Shown one piece after another: positions 39,586-53,024 of a stretch of DNA of 64,000 bases (within the stretch, counting starts at the first letter, position 1; every line of letters begins with the position of its first letter). The position numbers and the translations under genes are program-made. Under the pieces are notes generated by a model that was not told where the DNA came from, searched no databases, and saw only the letters and a list, made by a program, of their open reading frames with translations. The stretch is from assembly GCA_022414725.1 (NCBI GenBank), contig CM039462.1:181696103-181760102 (forward strand). Reading direction: 5' to 3'. Origin of the DNA: Microglena sp. YARC. Lineage: Eukaryota > Chlorophyta > Chlorophyceae > Chlamydomonadales > Chlamydomonadaceae.

Positions 39586-40152
39586 TTACGGTGCCACTAA
39601 GCAGTCCAGGGCTTCCTGTTTTGCTCTTCTACAAGTAGAAAGATAGTCGGCTAGGTTGCTCCAAAAAGACTTAGTGCCATTTCCATTCATAAAGGTTCTG
39701 AATGTGGAATCGCAGAATTCCACATTCCATACGGTTAAGTCGGTATCCTCATGGACATGCCTATAAATATCTGTAAACAGCTTCTGGTAGCGAAGGCGAA
39801 TATCATTATAAAAAGGGCACTCAAACATATGCATTTCATCCTCAGGTTTTTGGAACCCACACATTTGACAGTGTCTCATTGAGCGAGGGATGTGTGCTCT
39901 ATCCACCACCCTCATTCTTTCTGTGTTCAGCCAATGGGAACCCATTCTAAACTGTGCTATAGAACGAATCTGATCCTGCTTATGTAAGGCGGATGTAAAG
40001 GGAATCAAGCCATTCTCATCATTGCTGTTGGCTGCGAACCATTTTTGGTATCGGAGGCGTTTAAAGCCAACCCTTCTCTCATCAGGGATGTCTCTAACTG
40101 CATTGGTGTCACTTGGGTACTTAAACCTCCATGACTCAAAAACTTCAGACAT
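39586..40152 (-). CDS. LINE C-terminal ORF, copy 3 (intact)
   Basis: 188 codons ending LVAP. The junction to (ATATC)n is GAAGG with no GTC. Confidence 0.8.
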   Translation of the reverse strand: MSEVFESWRFKYPSDTNAVRDIPDERRVGFKRLRYQKWFAANSNDENGLIPFTSALHKQDQIRSIAQFRMGSHWLNTERMRVVDRAHIPRSMRHCQMCGFQKPEDEMHMFECPFYNDIRLRYQKLFTDIYRHVHEDTDLTVWNVEFCDSTFRTFMNGNGTKSFWSNLADYLSTCRRAKQEALDCLVAP

Positions 40153-40926
40153 AATACCTTCATATGATATGATATGATATGATATGATATGATATGATAT
40201 GATATGATATGATATGATATGATATGATATGATATGATATGATATGATATGATATGATATGATATGATATGATATGATATGATATGATATGATATGATAT
40301 GATATGATATGATATGATATGATATGATATGATATGATATGATATGATATGATATGATATGATATGATATGATATGATATGATATGATATGATATGATAT
40401 GATATGATATGATATGATATGATATGATATGATATGATATGATATGATATGATATGATATGATATGATATGATATGATATGATATGATATGATATGATAT
40501 GATATGATATGATATGATATGATATGATATGATATGATATGATATGATATGATATGATATGATATGATATGATATGATATGATATGATATGATATGATAT
40601 GATTACATTACATTACATTACATTACATTACATTACATTACATTACATTACATTACATTACATTACATTACATGTTAAAGTCTACTTGACACCGCGAGGG
40701 TGTATGAGACTCTGTGCTTTAAACAAAAAGAAAAATCACCCACAAAGCAAAAAAACCCATTACATCAGGGGTGTGTCGAGGACAAACAAACCAAACTCCC
40801 AACCACCATTTTGGTGGCGTAGGTATTAAACCCCCTAGAGCAGGACCCAGATCTCAACCACTTACAGTGGCGGAGGTAAGAAGCTAACAAATGAGAAGTC
40901 ACAAGAAGAAAAAAAGGGATAATAAA

Positions 40927-41493
40927 TTACGGTGCCACTAAGCAGTCCAGGGCTTCCTGTTTTGCTCTTCTACAAGTAGAAAGATAGTCGGCTAGGTTGC
41001 TCCAAAAAGACTTAGTGCCATTTCCATTCATAAAGGTTCTGAATGTGGAATCGCAGAATTCCACATTCCATACGGTTAAGTCGGTATCCTCATGGACATG
41101 CCTATAAATATCTGTAAACAGCTTCTGGTAGCGAAGGCGAATATCATTATAAAAAGGGCACTCAAACATATGCATTTCATCCTCAGGTTTTTGGAACCCA
41201 CACATTTGACAGTGTCTCATTGAGCGAGGGATGTGTGCTCTATCCACCACCCTCATTCTTTCTGTGTTCAGCCAATGGGAACCCATTCTAAACTGTGCTA
41301 TAGAACGAATCTGATCCTGCTTATGTAAGGCGGATGTAAAGGGAATCAAGCCATTCTCATCATTGCTGTTGGCTGCGAACCATTTTTGGTATCGGAGGCG
41401 TTTAAAGCCAACCCTTCTCTCATCAGGGATGTCTCTAACTGCATTGGTGTCACTTGGGTACTTAAACCTCCATGACTCAAAAACTTCAGACAT
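40927..41493 (-). CDS. LINE C-terminal ORF, copy 4 (intact)
   Basis: 188 codons, protein identical to copy 3. The junction carries two extra bases (TC) before GAAGG on the minus strand. Confidence 0.8.
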   Translation of the reverse strand: MSEVFESWRFKYPSDTNAVRDIPDERRVGFKRLRYQKWFAANSNDENGLIPFTSALHKQDQIRSIAQFRMGSHWLNTERMRVVDRAHIPRSMRHCQMCGFQKPEDEMHMFECPFYNDIRLRYQKLFTDIYRHVHEDTDLTVWNVEFCDSTFRTFMNGNGTKSFWSNLADYLSTCRRAKQEALDCLVAP

Positions 41494-42548
41494 AATACCT
41501 TCGATATGATATGATATGATATGATATGATATGATATGATATGATATGATATGATATGATATGATATGATATGATATGATATGATATGATATGATATGAT
41601 ATGATATGATATGATATGATATGATATGATATGATATGATATGATATGATATGATATGATATGATATGATATGATATGATATGATATGATATGATATGAT
41701 ATGATATGATATGATATGATATGATATGATATGATATGATATGATATGATATGATATGATATGATATGATATGATATGATATGATATGATATGATATGAT
41801 ATGATATGATATGATATGATATGATATGATATGATATGATATGATATGATATGATATGATATGATATGATATGATATGATATGATATGATATGATATGAT
41901 ATGATATGATATGATATGATATGATATGATATGATATGATATGATATGATATGATATGATATGATATGATATGATATGATATGATATGATATGATATGAT
42001 ATGATATGATATGATATGATATGATATGATATGATATGATATGATATGATATGATATGATATGATATGATATGATATGATATGATATGATATGATATGAT
42101 ATGATATGATATGATATGATATGATATGATATGATATGATATGATATGATATGATATGATTACATTACATTACATTACATTACATTACATTACATTACAT
42201 TACATTACATTACATTACATTACATTACATTACATTACATTACATTACATTACATTACATTACATTACATTACATTACATTACATTACATTACATGTTAA
42301 AGTCTACTTGACACCGCGAGGGTGTATGAGACTCTGTGCTTTAAACAAAAAGAAAAATCACCCACAAAGCAAAAAAACCCATTACATCAGGGGTGTGTCG
42401 AGGACAAACAAACCAAACTCCCAACCACCATTTTGGTGGCGTAGGTATTAAACCCCCTAGAGCAGGACCCAGATCTCAACCACTTACAGTGGCGGAGGTA
42501 AGAAGCTAACAAATGAGAAGTCACAAGAAGAAAAAAAGGGATAATAAA

Positions 42549-43115
42549 TTACGGTGCCACTAAGCAGTCCAGGGCTTCCTGTTTTGCTCTTCTACAAGTA
42601 GAAAGATAGTCGGCTAGGTTGCTCCAAAAAGACTTAGTGCCATTTCCATTCATAAAGGTTCTGAATGTGGAATCGCAGAATTCCACATTCCATACGGTTA
42701 AGTCGGTATCCTCATGGACATGCCTATAAATATCTGTAAACAGCTTCTGGTAGCGAAGGCGAATATCATTATAAAAAGGGCACTCAAACATATGCATTTC
42801 ATCCTCAGGTTTTTGGAACCCACACATTTGACAGTGTCTCATTGAGCGAGGGATGTGTGCTCTATCCACCACCCTCATTCTTTCTGTGTTCAGCCAATGG
42901 GAACCCATTCTAAACTGTGCTATAGAACGAATCTGATCCTGCTTATGTAAGGCGGATGTAAAGGGAATCAAGCCATTCTCATCATTGCTGTTGGCTGCGA
43001 ACCATTTTTGGTATCGGAGGCGTTTAAAGCCAACCCTTCTCTCATCAGGGATGTCTCTAACTGCATTGGTGTCACTTGGGTACTTAAACCTCCATGACTC
43101 AAAAACTTCAGACAT
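42549..43115 (-). CDS. LINE C-terminal ORF, copy 5 (intact, frame open into the microsatellite)
   Basis: 188 codons from the ATG at 43115. The frame stays open upstream through the (ATATC)n tract (ISYHI repeats) to about 43565, because the junction length happens to be in frame. That extension is not considered part of the protein. Confidence 0.8.
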   Translation of the reverse strand: MSEVFESWRFKYPSDTNAVRDIPDERRVGFKRLRYQKWFAANSNDENGLIPFTSALHKQDQIRSIAQFRMGSHWLNTERMRVVDRAHIPRSMRHCQMCGFQKPEDEMHMFECPFYNDIRLRYQKLFTDIYRHVHEDTDLTVWNVEFCDSTFRTFMNGNGTKSFWSNLADYLSTCRRAKQEALDCLVAP

Positions 43116-43938
43116 AATACCTTCGACTGATATGATATGATATGATATGATATGATATGATATGATATGATATGATATGATATGATATGATATGATATGA
43201 TATGATATGATATGATATGATATGATATGATATGATATGATATGATATGATATGATATGATATGATATGATATGATATGATATGATATGATATGATATGA
43301 TATGATATGATATGATATGATATGATATGATATGATATGATATGATATGATATGATATGATATGATATGATATGATATGATATGATATGATATGATATGA
43401 TATGATATGATATGATATGATATGATATGATATGATATGATATGATATGATATGATATGATATGATATGATATGATATGATATGATATGATATGATATGA
43501 TATGATATGATATGATATGATATGATATGATATGATATGATATGATATGATATGATATGATACATTACATTACATTACATTACATTACATTACATTACAT
43601 TACATTACATTACATTACATTACATTACATTACATTACATTACATTACATTACATTACATTACATTACATTACATTACATTACATGTTAAAGTCTACTTG
43701 ACACCGCGAGGGTGTATGAGACTCTGTGCTTTAAACAAAAAGAAAAATCACCCACAAAGCAAAAAACCCCATTACATCAGGGGTGTGTCGAGGACAAACA
43801 AACCAAACTCCCAACCACCATTTTGGTGGCGTAGGTATTAAACCCCCTAGAGCAGGACCCAGATCTCAACCACTTACAGTGGCGGAGGTAAGAAGCTAAC
43901 AAATGAGAAGTCACAAGAAGAAAAAAAGGGATAATAAA

Positions 43939-44505
43939 TTACGGTGCCACTAAGCAGTCCAGGGCTTCCTGTTTTGCTCTTCTACAAGTAGAAAGATAGT
44001 CGGCTAGGTTGCTCCAAAAAGACTTAGTGCCATTTCCATTCATAAAGGTTCTGAATGTGGAATCGCAGAATTCCACATTCCATACGGTTAAGTCGGTATC
44101 CTCATGGACATGCCTATAAATATCTGTAAACAGCTTCTGGTAGCGAAGGCGAATATCATTATAAAAAGGGCACTCAAACATATGCATTTCATCCTCAGGT
44201 TTTTGGAACCCACACATTTGACAGTGTCTCATTGAGCGAGGGATGTGTGCTCTATCCACCACCCTCATTCTTTCTGTGTTCAGCCAATGGGAACCCATTC
44301 TAAACTGTGCTATAGAACGAATCTGATCCTGCTTATGTAAGGCGGATGTAAAGGGAATCAAGCCATTCTCATCATTGCTGTTGGCTGCTAACCATTTTTG
44401 GTATCGGAGGCGTTTAAAGCCAACCCTTCTCTCATCAGGGATGTCTCTAACTGCATTGGTGTCACTTGGGTACTTAAACCTCCATGACTCAAAAACTTCA
44501 GACAT
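43939..44505 (-). CDS. LINE C-terminal ORF, copy 6 (intact)
   Basis: 188 codons with one substitution, WFAANSN to WLAANSN. Confidence 0.8.
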   Translation of the reverse strand: MSEVFESWRFKYPSDTNAVRDIPDERRVGFKRLRYQKWLAANSNDENGLIPFTSALHKQDQIRSIAQFRMGSHWLNTERMRVVDRAHIPRSMRHCQMCGFQKPEDEMHMFECPFYNDIRLRYQKLFTDIYRHVHEDTDLTVWNVEFCDSTFRTFMNGNGTKSFWSNLADYLSTCRRAKQEALDCLVAP

Positions 44506-45274
44506 AATACCTTCGACATATGATATGATATGATATGATATGATATGATATGATATGATATGATATGATATGATATGATATGATATGATATGATATGATA
44601 TGATATGATATGATATGATATGATATGATATGATATGATATGATATGATATGATATGATATGATATGATATGATATGATATGATATGATATGATATGATA
44701 TGATATGATATGATATGATATGATATGATATGATATGATATGATATGATATGATATGATATGATATGATATGATATGATATGATATGATATGATATGATA
44801 TGATATGATATGATATGATATGATATGATATGATATGATATGATATGATATGATATGATATGATATGATATGATATGATATGATATGATATGATATGATA
44901 TGATATGATATGATATGATACATGATACATGTACATTACATTACATTACATTACATTACATTACATTACATTACATTACATTACATTACATTACATTACA
45001 TTACATTACATTACATTACATGTTAAAGTCTACTTGACACCGCGAGGGTGTATGAGACTCTGTGCTTTAAACAAAAAGAAAAATCACCCACAAAGCAAAA
45101 AAACCCATTACATCAGGGGTGTGTCGAGGACAAACAAACCAAACTCCCAACCACCATTTTGGTGGCGTAGGTATTAAACCCCCTAGAGCAGGACCCAGAT
45201 CTCAACCACTTACAGTGGCGGAGGTAAGAAGCTAACAAATGAGAAGTCACAAGAAGAAAAAAAGGGATAATAAA

Positions 45275-45841
45275 TTACGGTGCCACTAAGCAGTCCAGGG
45301 CTTCCTGTTTTGCTCTTCTACAAGTAGAAAGATAGTCGGCTAGGTTGCTCCAAAAAGACTTAGTGCCATTTCCATTCATAAAGGTTCTGAATGTGGAATC
45401 GCAGAATTCCACATTCCATACGGTTAAGTCGGTATCCTCATGGACATGCCTATAAATATCTGTAAACAGCTTCTGGTAGCGAAGGCGAATATCATTATAA
45501 AAAGGGCACTCAAACATATGCATTTCATCCTCAGGTTTTTGGAACCCACACATTTGACAGTGTCTCATTGAGCGAGGGATGTGTGCTCTATCCACCACCC
45601 TCATTCTTTCTGTGTTCAGCCAATGGGAACCCATTCTAAACTGTGCTATAGAACGAATCTGATCCTGCTTATGTAAGGCGGATGTAAAGGGAATCAAGCC
45701 ATTCTCATCATTGCTGTTGGCTGCGAACCATTTTTGGTATCGGAGGCGTTTAAAGCCAACCCTTCTCTCATCAGGGATGTCTCTAACTGCATTGGTGTCA
45801 CTTGGGTACTTAAACCTCCATGACTCAAAAACTTCAGACAT
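45275..45841 (-). CDS. LINE C-terminal ORF, copy 7 (intact)
   Basis: 188 codons, protein identical to copy 3. Confidence 0.8.
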   Translation of the reverse strand: MSEVFESWRFKYPSDTNAVRDIPDERRVGFKRLRYQKWFAANSNDENGLIPFTSALHKQDQIRSIAQFRMGSHWLNTERMRVVDRAHIPRSMRHCQMCGFQKPEDEMHMFECPFYNDIRLRYQKLFTDIYRHVHEDTDLTVWNVEFCDSTFRTFMNGNGTKSFWSNLADYLSTCRRAKQEALDCLVAP

Positions 45842-46630
45842 AATACCTTCGACATATGATATGATATGATATGATATGATATGATATGATATGATATGAT
45901 ATGATATGATATGATATGATATGATATGATATGATATGATATGATATGATATGATATGATATGATATGATATGATATGATATGATATGATATGATATGAT
46001 ATGATATGATATGATATGATATGATATGATATGATATGATATGATATGATATGATATGATATGATATGATATGATATGATATGATATGATATGATATGAT
46101 ATGATATGATATGATATGATATGATATGATATGATATGATATGATATGATATGATATGATATGATATGATATGATATGATATGATATGATATGATATGAT
46201 ATGATATGATATGATATGATATGATATGATATGATATGATATGATATGATATGATATGATATGATATGATATGATATGATATTACATTACATTACATTAC
46301 ATTACATTACATTACATTACATTACATTACATTACATTACATTACATTACATTACATTACATTACATTACATTACATGTTAAAGTCTACTTGACACCGCG
46401 AGGGTGTATGAGACTCTGTGCTTTAAACAAAAAGAAAAATCACCCACAAAGCAAAAAAACCCATTACATCAGGGGTGTGTCGAGGACAAACAAACCAAAC
46501 TCCCAACCACCATTTTGGTGGCGTAGGTATTAAACCCCCTAGAGCAGGACCCAGATCTCAACCACTTACAGTGGCGGAGGTAAGAAGCTAACAAATGAGA
46601 AGTCACAAGAAGAAAAAAAGGGATAATAAA

Positions 46631-47196
46631 TTACGGTGCCACTAAGCAGTCCAGGGCTTCCTGTTTTGCTCTTCTACAAGTAGAAAGATAGTCGGCTAGG
46701 TTGCTCCAAAAAGACTTAGTGCCATTTCCATTCATAAAGGTTCTGAATGTGGAATCGCAGAATTCCACATTCCATACGGTTAAGTCGGTATCCTCATGGA
46801 CATGCCTATAAATATCTGTAAACAGCTTCTGGTAGCGAAGGCGAATATCATTATAAAAAGGGCACTCAAACATATGCATTTCATCCTCAGGTTTTTGGAA
46901 CCCACACATTTGACAGTGTCTCATTGAGCGAGGGATGTGTGCTCTATCCACCACCCTCATTCTTTCTGTGTTCAGCCAATGGGAACCCATTCTAAACTGT
47001 GCTATAGAACGAATCTGATCCTGCTTATGTAAGCGGATGTAAAGGGAATCAAGCCATTCTCATCATTGCTGTTGGCTGCGAACCATTTTTGGTATCGGAG
47101 GCGTTTAAAGCCAACCCTTCTCTCATCAGGGATGTCTCTAACTGCATTGGTGTCACTTGGGTACTTACCTCCATGACTCAAAAACTTCAGACATAA
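46631..47196 (-). pseudogene. LINE C-terminal ORF, copy 8 (broken)
   Basis: A missing G near 47033 (GTAAGCGG) shifts the frame, and 3-4 bases are missing near 47166 (GTACTTACCTCC). The C-terminal 119 residues remain open from 46990. Confidence 0.75.
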
Positions 47197-47712
47197 TACC
47201 TTCATATGATATGATATGATATGATATGATATGATATGATATGATATGATATGATATGATATGATATGATATGATATGATATGATATGATATGATATGAT
47301 ATGATATGATATGATATGATATGATATGATATGATATGATATGATATGATATGATATGATATGATATGATATGATATGATATGATATGATATGATATGAT
47401 ATGATATGATATGATATGATATGATATGATATGATATGATATGATATGATATGATATGATATGATATGATATGATATGATATGATATGATATGATATGAT
47501 ATGATATGATATGATATGATATGATATGATATGATATGATATGATATGATATGATATGATATGATATGATATGATATGATATGATATGATATGATATGAT
47601 ATGATATGATATGATATGATATGATATGATATGATATGATATGATATGATATGATATGATATGATATGATTACATTACATTACATTACATTACATTACAT
47701 TACATTACATTA

Positions 47713-48065
47713 CATGTTAAAGTCTACTTGACACCGCGAGGGTGTATGAGACTCTGTGCTTTAAACAAAAAGAAAAATCACCCACAAAGCAAAAAACCCC
47801 ATTACATCAGGCTGTCGAGGACAAACAAACCAAACTCCCAACCACCATAGTATTAAACCCCCTGATCTCAACCACTTACAGTGGCGGAGGTAAGAAGCTA
47901 ACAAATGAGAAGTCACAAGAAGAAAAAAAGGATAATAAATTACGGTGCCACTAAGCAGTCCAGGGCTTCCTGTTTTGCTCTTCTACAAGTAGAAAGATAG
48001 TCGGCTAGGTGCTCCAAAAAGACTTAGTGCCATTTATTCATAAAGGTTCTGAATGTGGAATGATG
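47713..48065 (-). pseudogene. LINE copy 9 (internally deleted)
   Basis: Only the 3' UTR and last roughly 40 codons remain, with several small deletions. The copy then joins degenerate ATATG sequence at about 48062. Confidence 0.75.
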
Positions 48066-48683
48066 GACATGATCTGATGATATGATATGTATCTATGATA
48101 TGGATATATGATATGATATGATATGATATGATATGATATGATATGATATGATATGATATGATATGATATGATATGATATGATATGATATGATATGATATG
48201 ATATGATATGATATGATATGATATGATATGATATGATATGATATGATATGATATGATATGATATGATATGATATGATATGATATGATATGATATGATATG
48301 ATATGATATGATATGATATGATATGATATGATATGATATGATATGATATGATATGATATGATATGATATGATATGATATGATATCATATGATTATAACAT
48401 TACATTACATTACATTACATTACATTACATGTTAAAGTCTACTTGACACCGCGAGGGTGTATGAGACTCTGTGCTTTAAACAAAAAGAAAAATCACCCAC
48501 AAAGCAAAAAAACCCATTACATCAGGGGTGTGTCGAGGACAAACAAACCAAACTCCCAACCACCATTTTGGTGGCGTAGGTATTAAACCCCCTAGAGCAG
48601 GACCCAGATCTCAACCACTTACAGTGGCGGAGGTAAGAAGCTAACAAATGAGAAGTCACAAGAAGAAAAAAAGGGATAATAAA

Positions 48684-49249
48684 TTACGGTGCCACTAAGC
48701 AGTCCAGGGCTTCCTGTTTTGCTCTTCTACAAGTAGAAAGATAGTCGGCTAGGTTGCTCCAAAAAGACTTAGTGCCATTTCCATTCATAAAGGTTCTGAA
48801 TGTGGAATCGCAGAATTCCACATTCCATACGGTTAAGTCGGTATCCTCATGGACATGCCTATAAATATCTGTAAACAGCTTCTGGTAGCGAAGGCGAATA
48901 TCATTATAAAAAGGGCACTCAAACATATGCATTTCATCCTCAGGTTTTTGGAACCCACACATTTGACAGTGTCTCATTGAGCGAGGATGTGTGCTCTATC
49001 CACCACCCTCATTCTTTCTGTGTTCAGCCAATGGGAACCCATTCTAAACTGTGCTATAGAACGAATCTGATCCTGCTTATGTAAGGCGGATGTAAAGGGA
49101 ATCAAGCCATTCTCATCATTGCTGTTGGCTGCGAACCATTTTTGGTATCGGAGGCGTTTAAAGCCAACCCTTCTCTCATCAGGGATGTCTCTAACTGCAT
49201 TGGTGTCACTTGGGTACTTAAACCTCCATGACTCAAAAACTTCAGACAT
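48684..49249 (-). pseudogene. LINE C-terminal ORF, copy 10 (frameshifted)
   Basis: One G is missing near 48985 (GCGAGGATGTG), splitting the frame into 91- and 97-residue parts. Otherwise it is identical. Confidence 0.75.
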
Positions 49250-50147
49250 AATACCTTCGACATATGATATGATATGATGATATGATATGATATGATATGA
49301 TATGATATGATATGATATTATGATATGATATGATATGATATGATATGATATGATATGATATGATATGATATGATATGATATGATATGATATGATATGATA
49401 TGATATGATATGATATGATATGATATGATATGATATGATATGATATGATATGATATGATATGATATGATATGATATGATATGATATGATATGATATGATA
49501 TGATATGATATGATATGATATGATATGATATGATATGATATGATATGATATGATATGATATGATATGATATGATATGATATGATATGATATGATATGATA
49601 TGATATGATATGATATGATATGATATGATGTATGATATGATATGATATGATATGATATGATATGATATGATATGATATGATATGATATGATATGATATGA
49701 TATGATATGATATGATATGATATGATATGATATGATATGATATGATATGATATGATTACATTACATTACATACATGACATTACATTACATTACATTACAT
49801 TAGATACATTACATTACATTACATTACATACATTACATTACATTACATTACATTACATTACATTACATTACATTACATTACATTACATTACATGTTAAAG
49901 TCTACTTGACACCGCGAGGGTGTATGAGACTCTGTGCTTTAAACAAAAAGAAAAATCACCCACAAAGCAAAAAACCCCATTACATCAGGGGTGTGTCGAG
50001 GACAAACAAACCAAACTCCCAACCACCATTTTGGTGGCGTAGGTATTAAACCCCCTAGAGCAGGACCCAGATCTCAACCACTTACAGTGGCGGAGGTAAG
50101 AAGCTAACAAATGAGAAGTCACAAGAAGAAAAAAAGGGATAATAAAT

Positions 50148-50714
50148 TACGGTGCCACTAAGCAGTCCAGGGCTTCCTGTTTTGCTCTTCTACAAGTAGA
50201 AAAGATAGTCGGCTAGGTTGCTCCAAAAAGACTTAGTGCCATTTCCATTCATAAAGGTTCTGAATGTGGAATCGCAGAATTCCACATTCCATACGGTTAA
50301 GTCGGTATCCTCATGGACATGCCTATAAATATCTGTAAACAGCTTCTGGTAGCGAAGGCGAATAATCATTATAAAAGGGCACTCAAACATATGCATTTCA
50401 TCCTCAGGTTTTTGGAACCCACACATTTGACAGTGTCTCATTGAGCGAGGGATGTGTGCTCTATCCACCACCCTCATTCTTTCTGTGTTCAGCCAATGGG
50501 AACCCATTCTAAACTGTGCTATAGAACGAATCTGATCCTGCTTATGTAAGGCGGATGTAAAGGGAATCAAGCCATTCTCATCATTGCTGTTGGCTGCGAA
50601 CCATTTTTGGTATCGGAGGCGTTTAAAGCCAACCCTTCTCTCATCAGGGATGTCTCTAACTGCATTGGTGTCACTTGGGTACTTAAACCTCCATGACTCA
50701 AAAACTTCAGACAT
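50148..50714 (-). pseudogene. LINE C-terminal ORF, copy 11 (frameshifted)
   Basis: A compensated insertion and deletion near 50365-50378 changes YNDIR to IMIIR. An extra A near 50200 ends the frame at 50190. Confidence 0.75.
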
Positions 50715-51732
50715 AATACCTTCGACATATGATATGATATGATATGATATGATATGATATGATATGATATGATATGATATGATATGATATGATATGATAT
50801 GATATGATATGATATGATATGATATGATATGATATGATATGATATGATATGATATGATATGATATGATATGATATGATATGATATGATATGATATGATAA
50901 GATATGATATGATATGATATGATATGATATGATATGATATGATCATGATATGATTGATATGATATGATATGATATGATATGATATGATATGATATGATAT
51001 GATATGATATGATATGATATGATTTGATATGATATGATATGATATGATATGATATGATATGATATGATATGATATGATATGATATGATATGATATGATAT
51101 GATATGATATGATATGATATGATATGATATGATATGATATGATATGATATGATATGATATGATATGATATGATATGATATGATATGATATGATATGATAT
51201 GATATGATATGATTATGATATATATGATATGATATGCATTATGATATGATATGATATGATATGATGATATGATATGATATGATATGATATGATATGATAT
51301 GAATATGATATGATATGATATGATATATATGATATGATATGATATGATATGATATATATGATATACCATTACATTACATACATTACATTACATGAATTAC
51401 ATTACATTACATAAATTACTACATTACATTACATTACATTAAATTACATTACATTACATTACATTACATGTTAAAGTTCTACTTGACACCGCGAGGGTGT
51501 ATGAGACTCTGTGCTTTAAACAAAAAGAAAAATCACCCACAAAGCAAAAAACCCATTACATCAGGGGTGTGTCGAGGACAAACAAACCAAACTCCCAACC
51601 ACCATTTTGGTGGCGTAGGTATTAAACCCCCTAGAGCAGGACCCAGATCTCAACCACACTACAGTGGCGGAGGTAAAGAAGCTAACAAATGAGAAGTCAC
51701 AAGAAGAAAAAAAGGGATAATAAATTACGGTG

Positions 51733-52294
51733 CCACTAAGCAGTCCAGGGCTTCCTGTTTTTGCTCTTCTACAAGTAGAAAGATAGTCGGCTAGGTTGCT
51801 CCAAAAAAGACTTAGTGCCATTTCCATTCATAAAGGTTCTGAATGTGGAATCGCAGAATTCCACATTCCATACGGTTAAGTCGGTATCCTCATGGACATG
51901 CCTATAAATATCTGTAAACAGCTTCTGGTAGCGAAGGCGAATATCATTATAAAAAGGGCACTCAAACATATGCATTTCATCCTCAGGTTTTTGGAACCCA
52001 CACATTTTGACAGTGTCTCATTGAGCGAGGGATGTGTGCTCTATCCACCACCCTCATTCTTTCTGTGTTCAGCCAATGGGAACCCATTCTAAACTGTGCT
52101 ATAGAACGAATCTGATCCTGCTTATGTAAGGCGGATGTAAAGGGAATCAAGCCATTCTCATCATTGCTGTTGGCTGCGAACCATTTTATGGTATCGGAGG
52201 CGTTTAAAGCCAACCCTTCTCTCATCAGGGATGTCTCTAACTGCATTGGTGTCACTTGGTACTTAAACCTCCATGACTCAAAAACTTCAGACAT
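51733..52294 (-). pseudogene. LINE C-terminal ORF, copy 12 (many indels)
   Basis: At least five single-base indels relative to copies 2-7 break the frame. The density of errors rises toward the gap at 53025. Confidence 0.75.
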
Positions 52295-53024
52295 AATACC
52301 TTCGACATATGATATGATATGATATGATATGATATGATATGATATGATATGAATATGATATGATATGATATGATATGATATGATATGATATGATATGATA
52401 TGAATATGATATCATATGATATGATATGATATGATATGTATGAATATGATATGATATGATATGATTATGTATGATATGATATGATATGATATGATATGAT
52501 ATGATATGACATGATATGATATGATATATATGATATGATATGATATGATATGATATGATATGATATGATATATGATATGATATATATGACTATGATATGA
52601 TATGATATATGATAATGATAATGAATGATATTGTATGAGTTATGATATGAATATGATATATATGATATGATATGTATTAATATATGATATATATGATATA
52701 TGATAATATTGATATGAATATTGATATGATATGATATGATTATGAATGATATGATATGATATGATATGATATGATATGATATGATATGTATGATCATATA
52801 ATGATATATATGATATATATGATATGATAGATATGACTATGCAATGATATGAGACGATATATATGATATGATATGATATGATAATCTGATATGAATGATA
52901 TGATATGATACTGATATATATGATATGATATTGATATGATATGATATGATAGATTGATTATGCATTATGATATGATATGATATAATATGATTGATTACTT
53001 ACATTACATTACATGACATGAATA

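Larger units (their letters stand above)
35777..53024 (-). mobile_element. Tandem array of about 12 copies of one 5'-truncated L2/CR1-like LINE 3' end
   Basis: Each unit, read on minus, is: long (ATATC)n, a short junction, an ORF of 188 codons, a 3' UTR of about 250 bp, the hairpin ACACCCTCGCGGTGT, CAAGTAGACTTTAACA, then (TGTAA)n. Bodies start on plus at about 36508, 37996, 39331, 40672, 42294, 43683, 45021, 46377, 47713 (internally deleted), 48429, 49892 and 51467; a hairpin-only copy is at 36427-36456. (ATATG)n tracts vary from about 240 to 660 bp and (ATTAC)n from about 30 to 135 bp. Bodies are almost identical, so amplification is recent or ongoing. Only the C-terminus of the LINE protein survives; no reverse transcriptase or endonuclease domain is present, so the array cannot move on its own. 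Confidence 0.88.
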
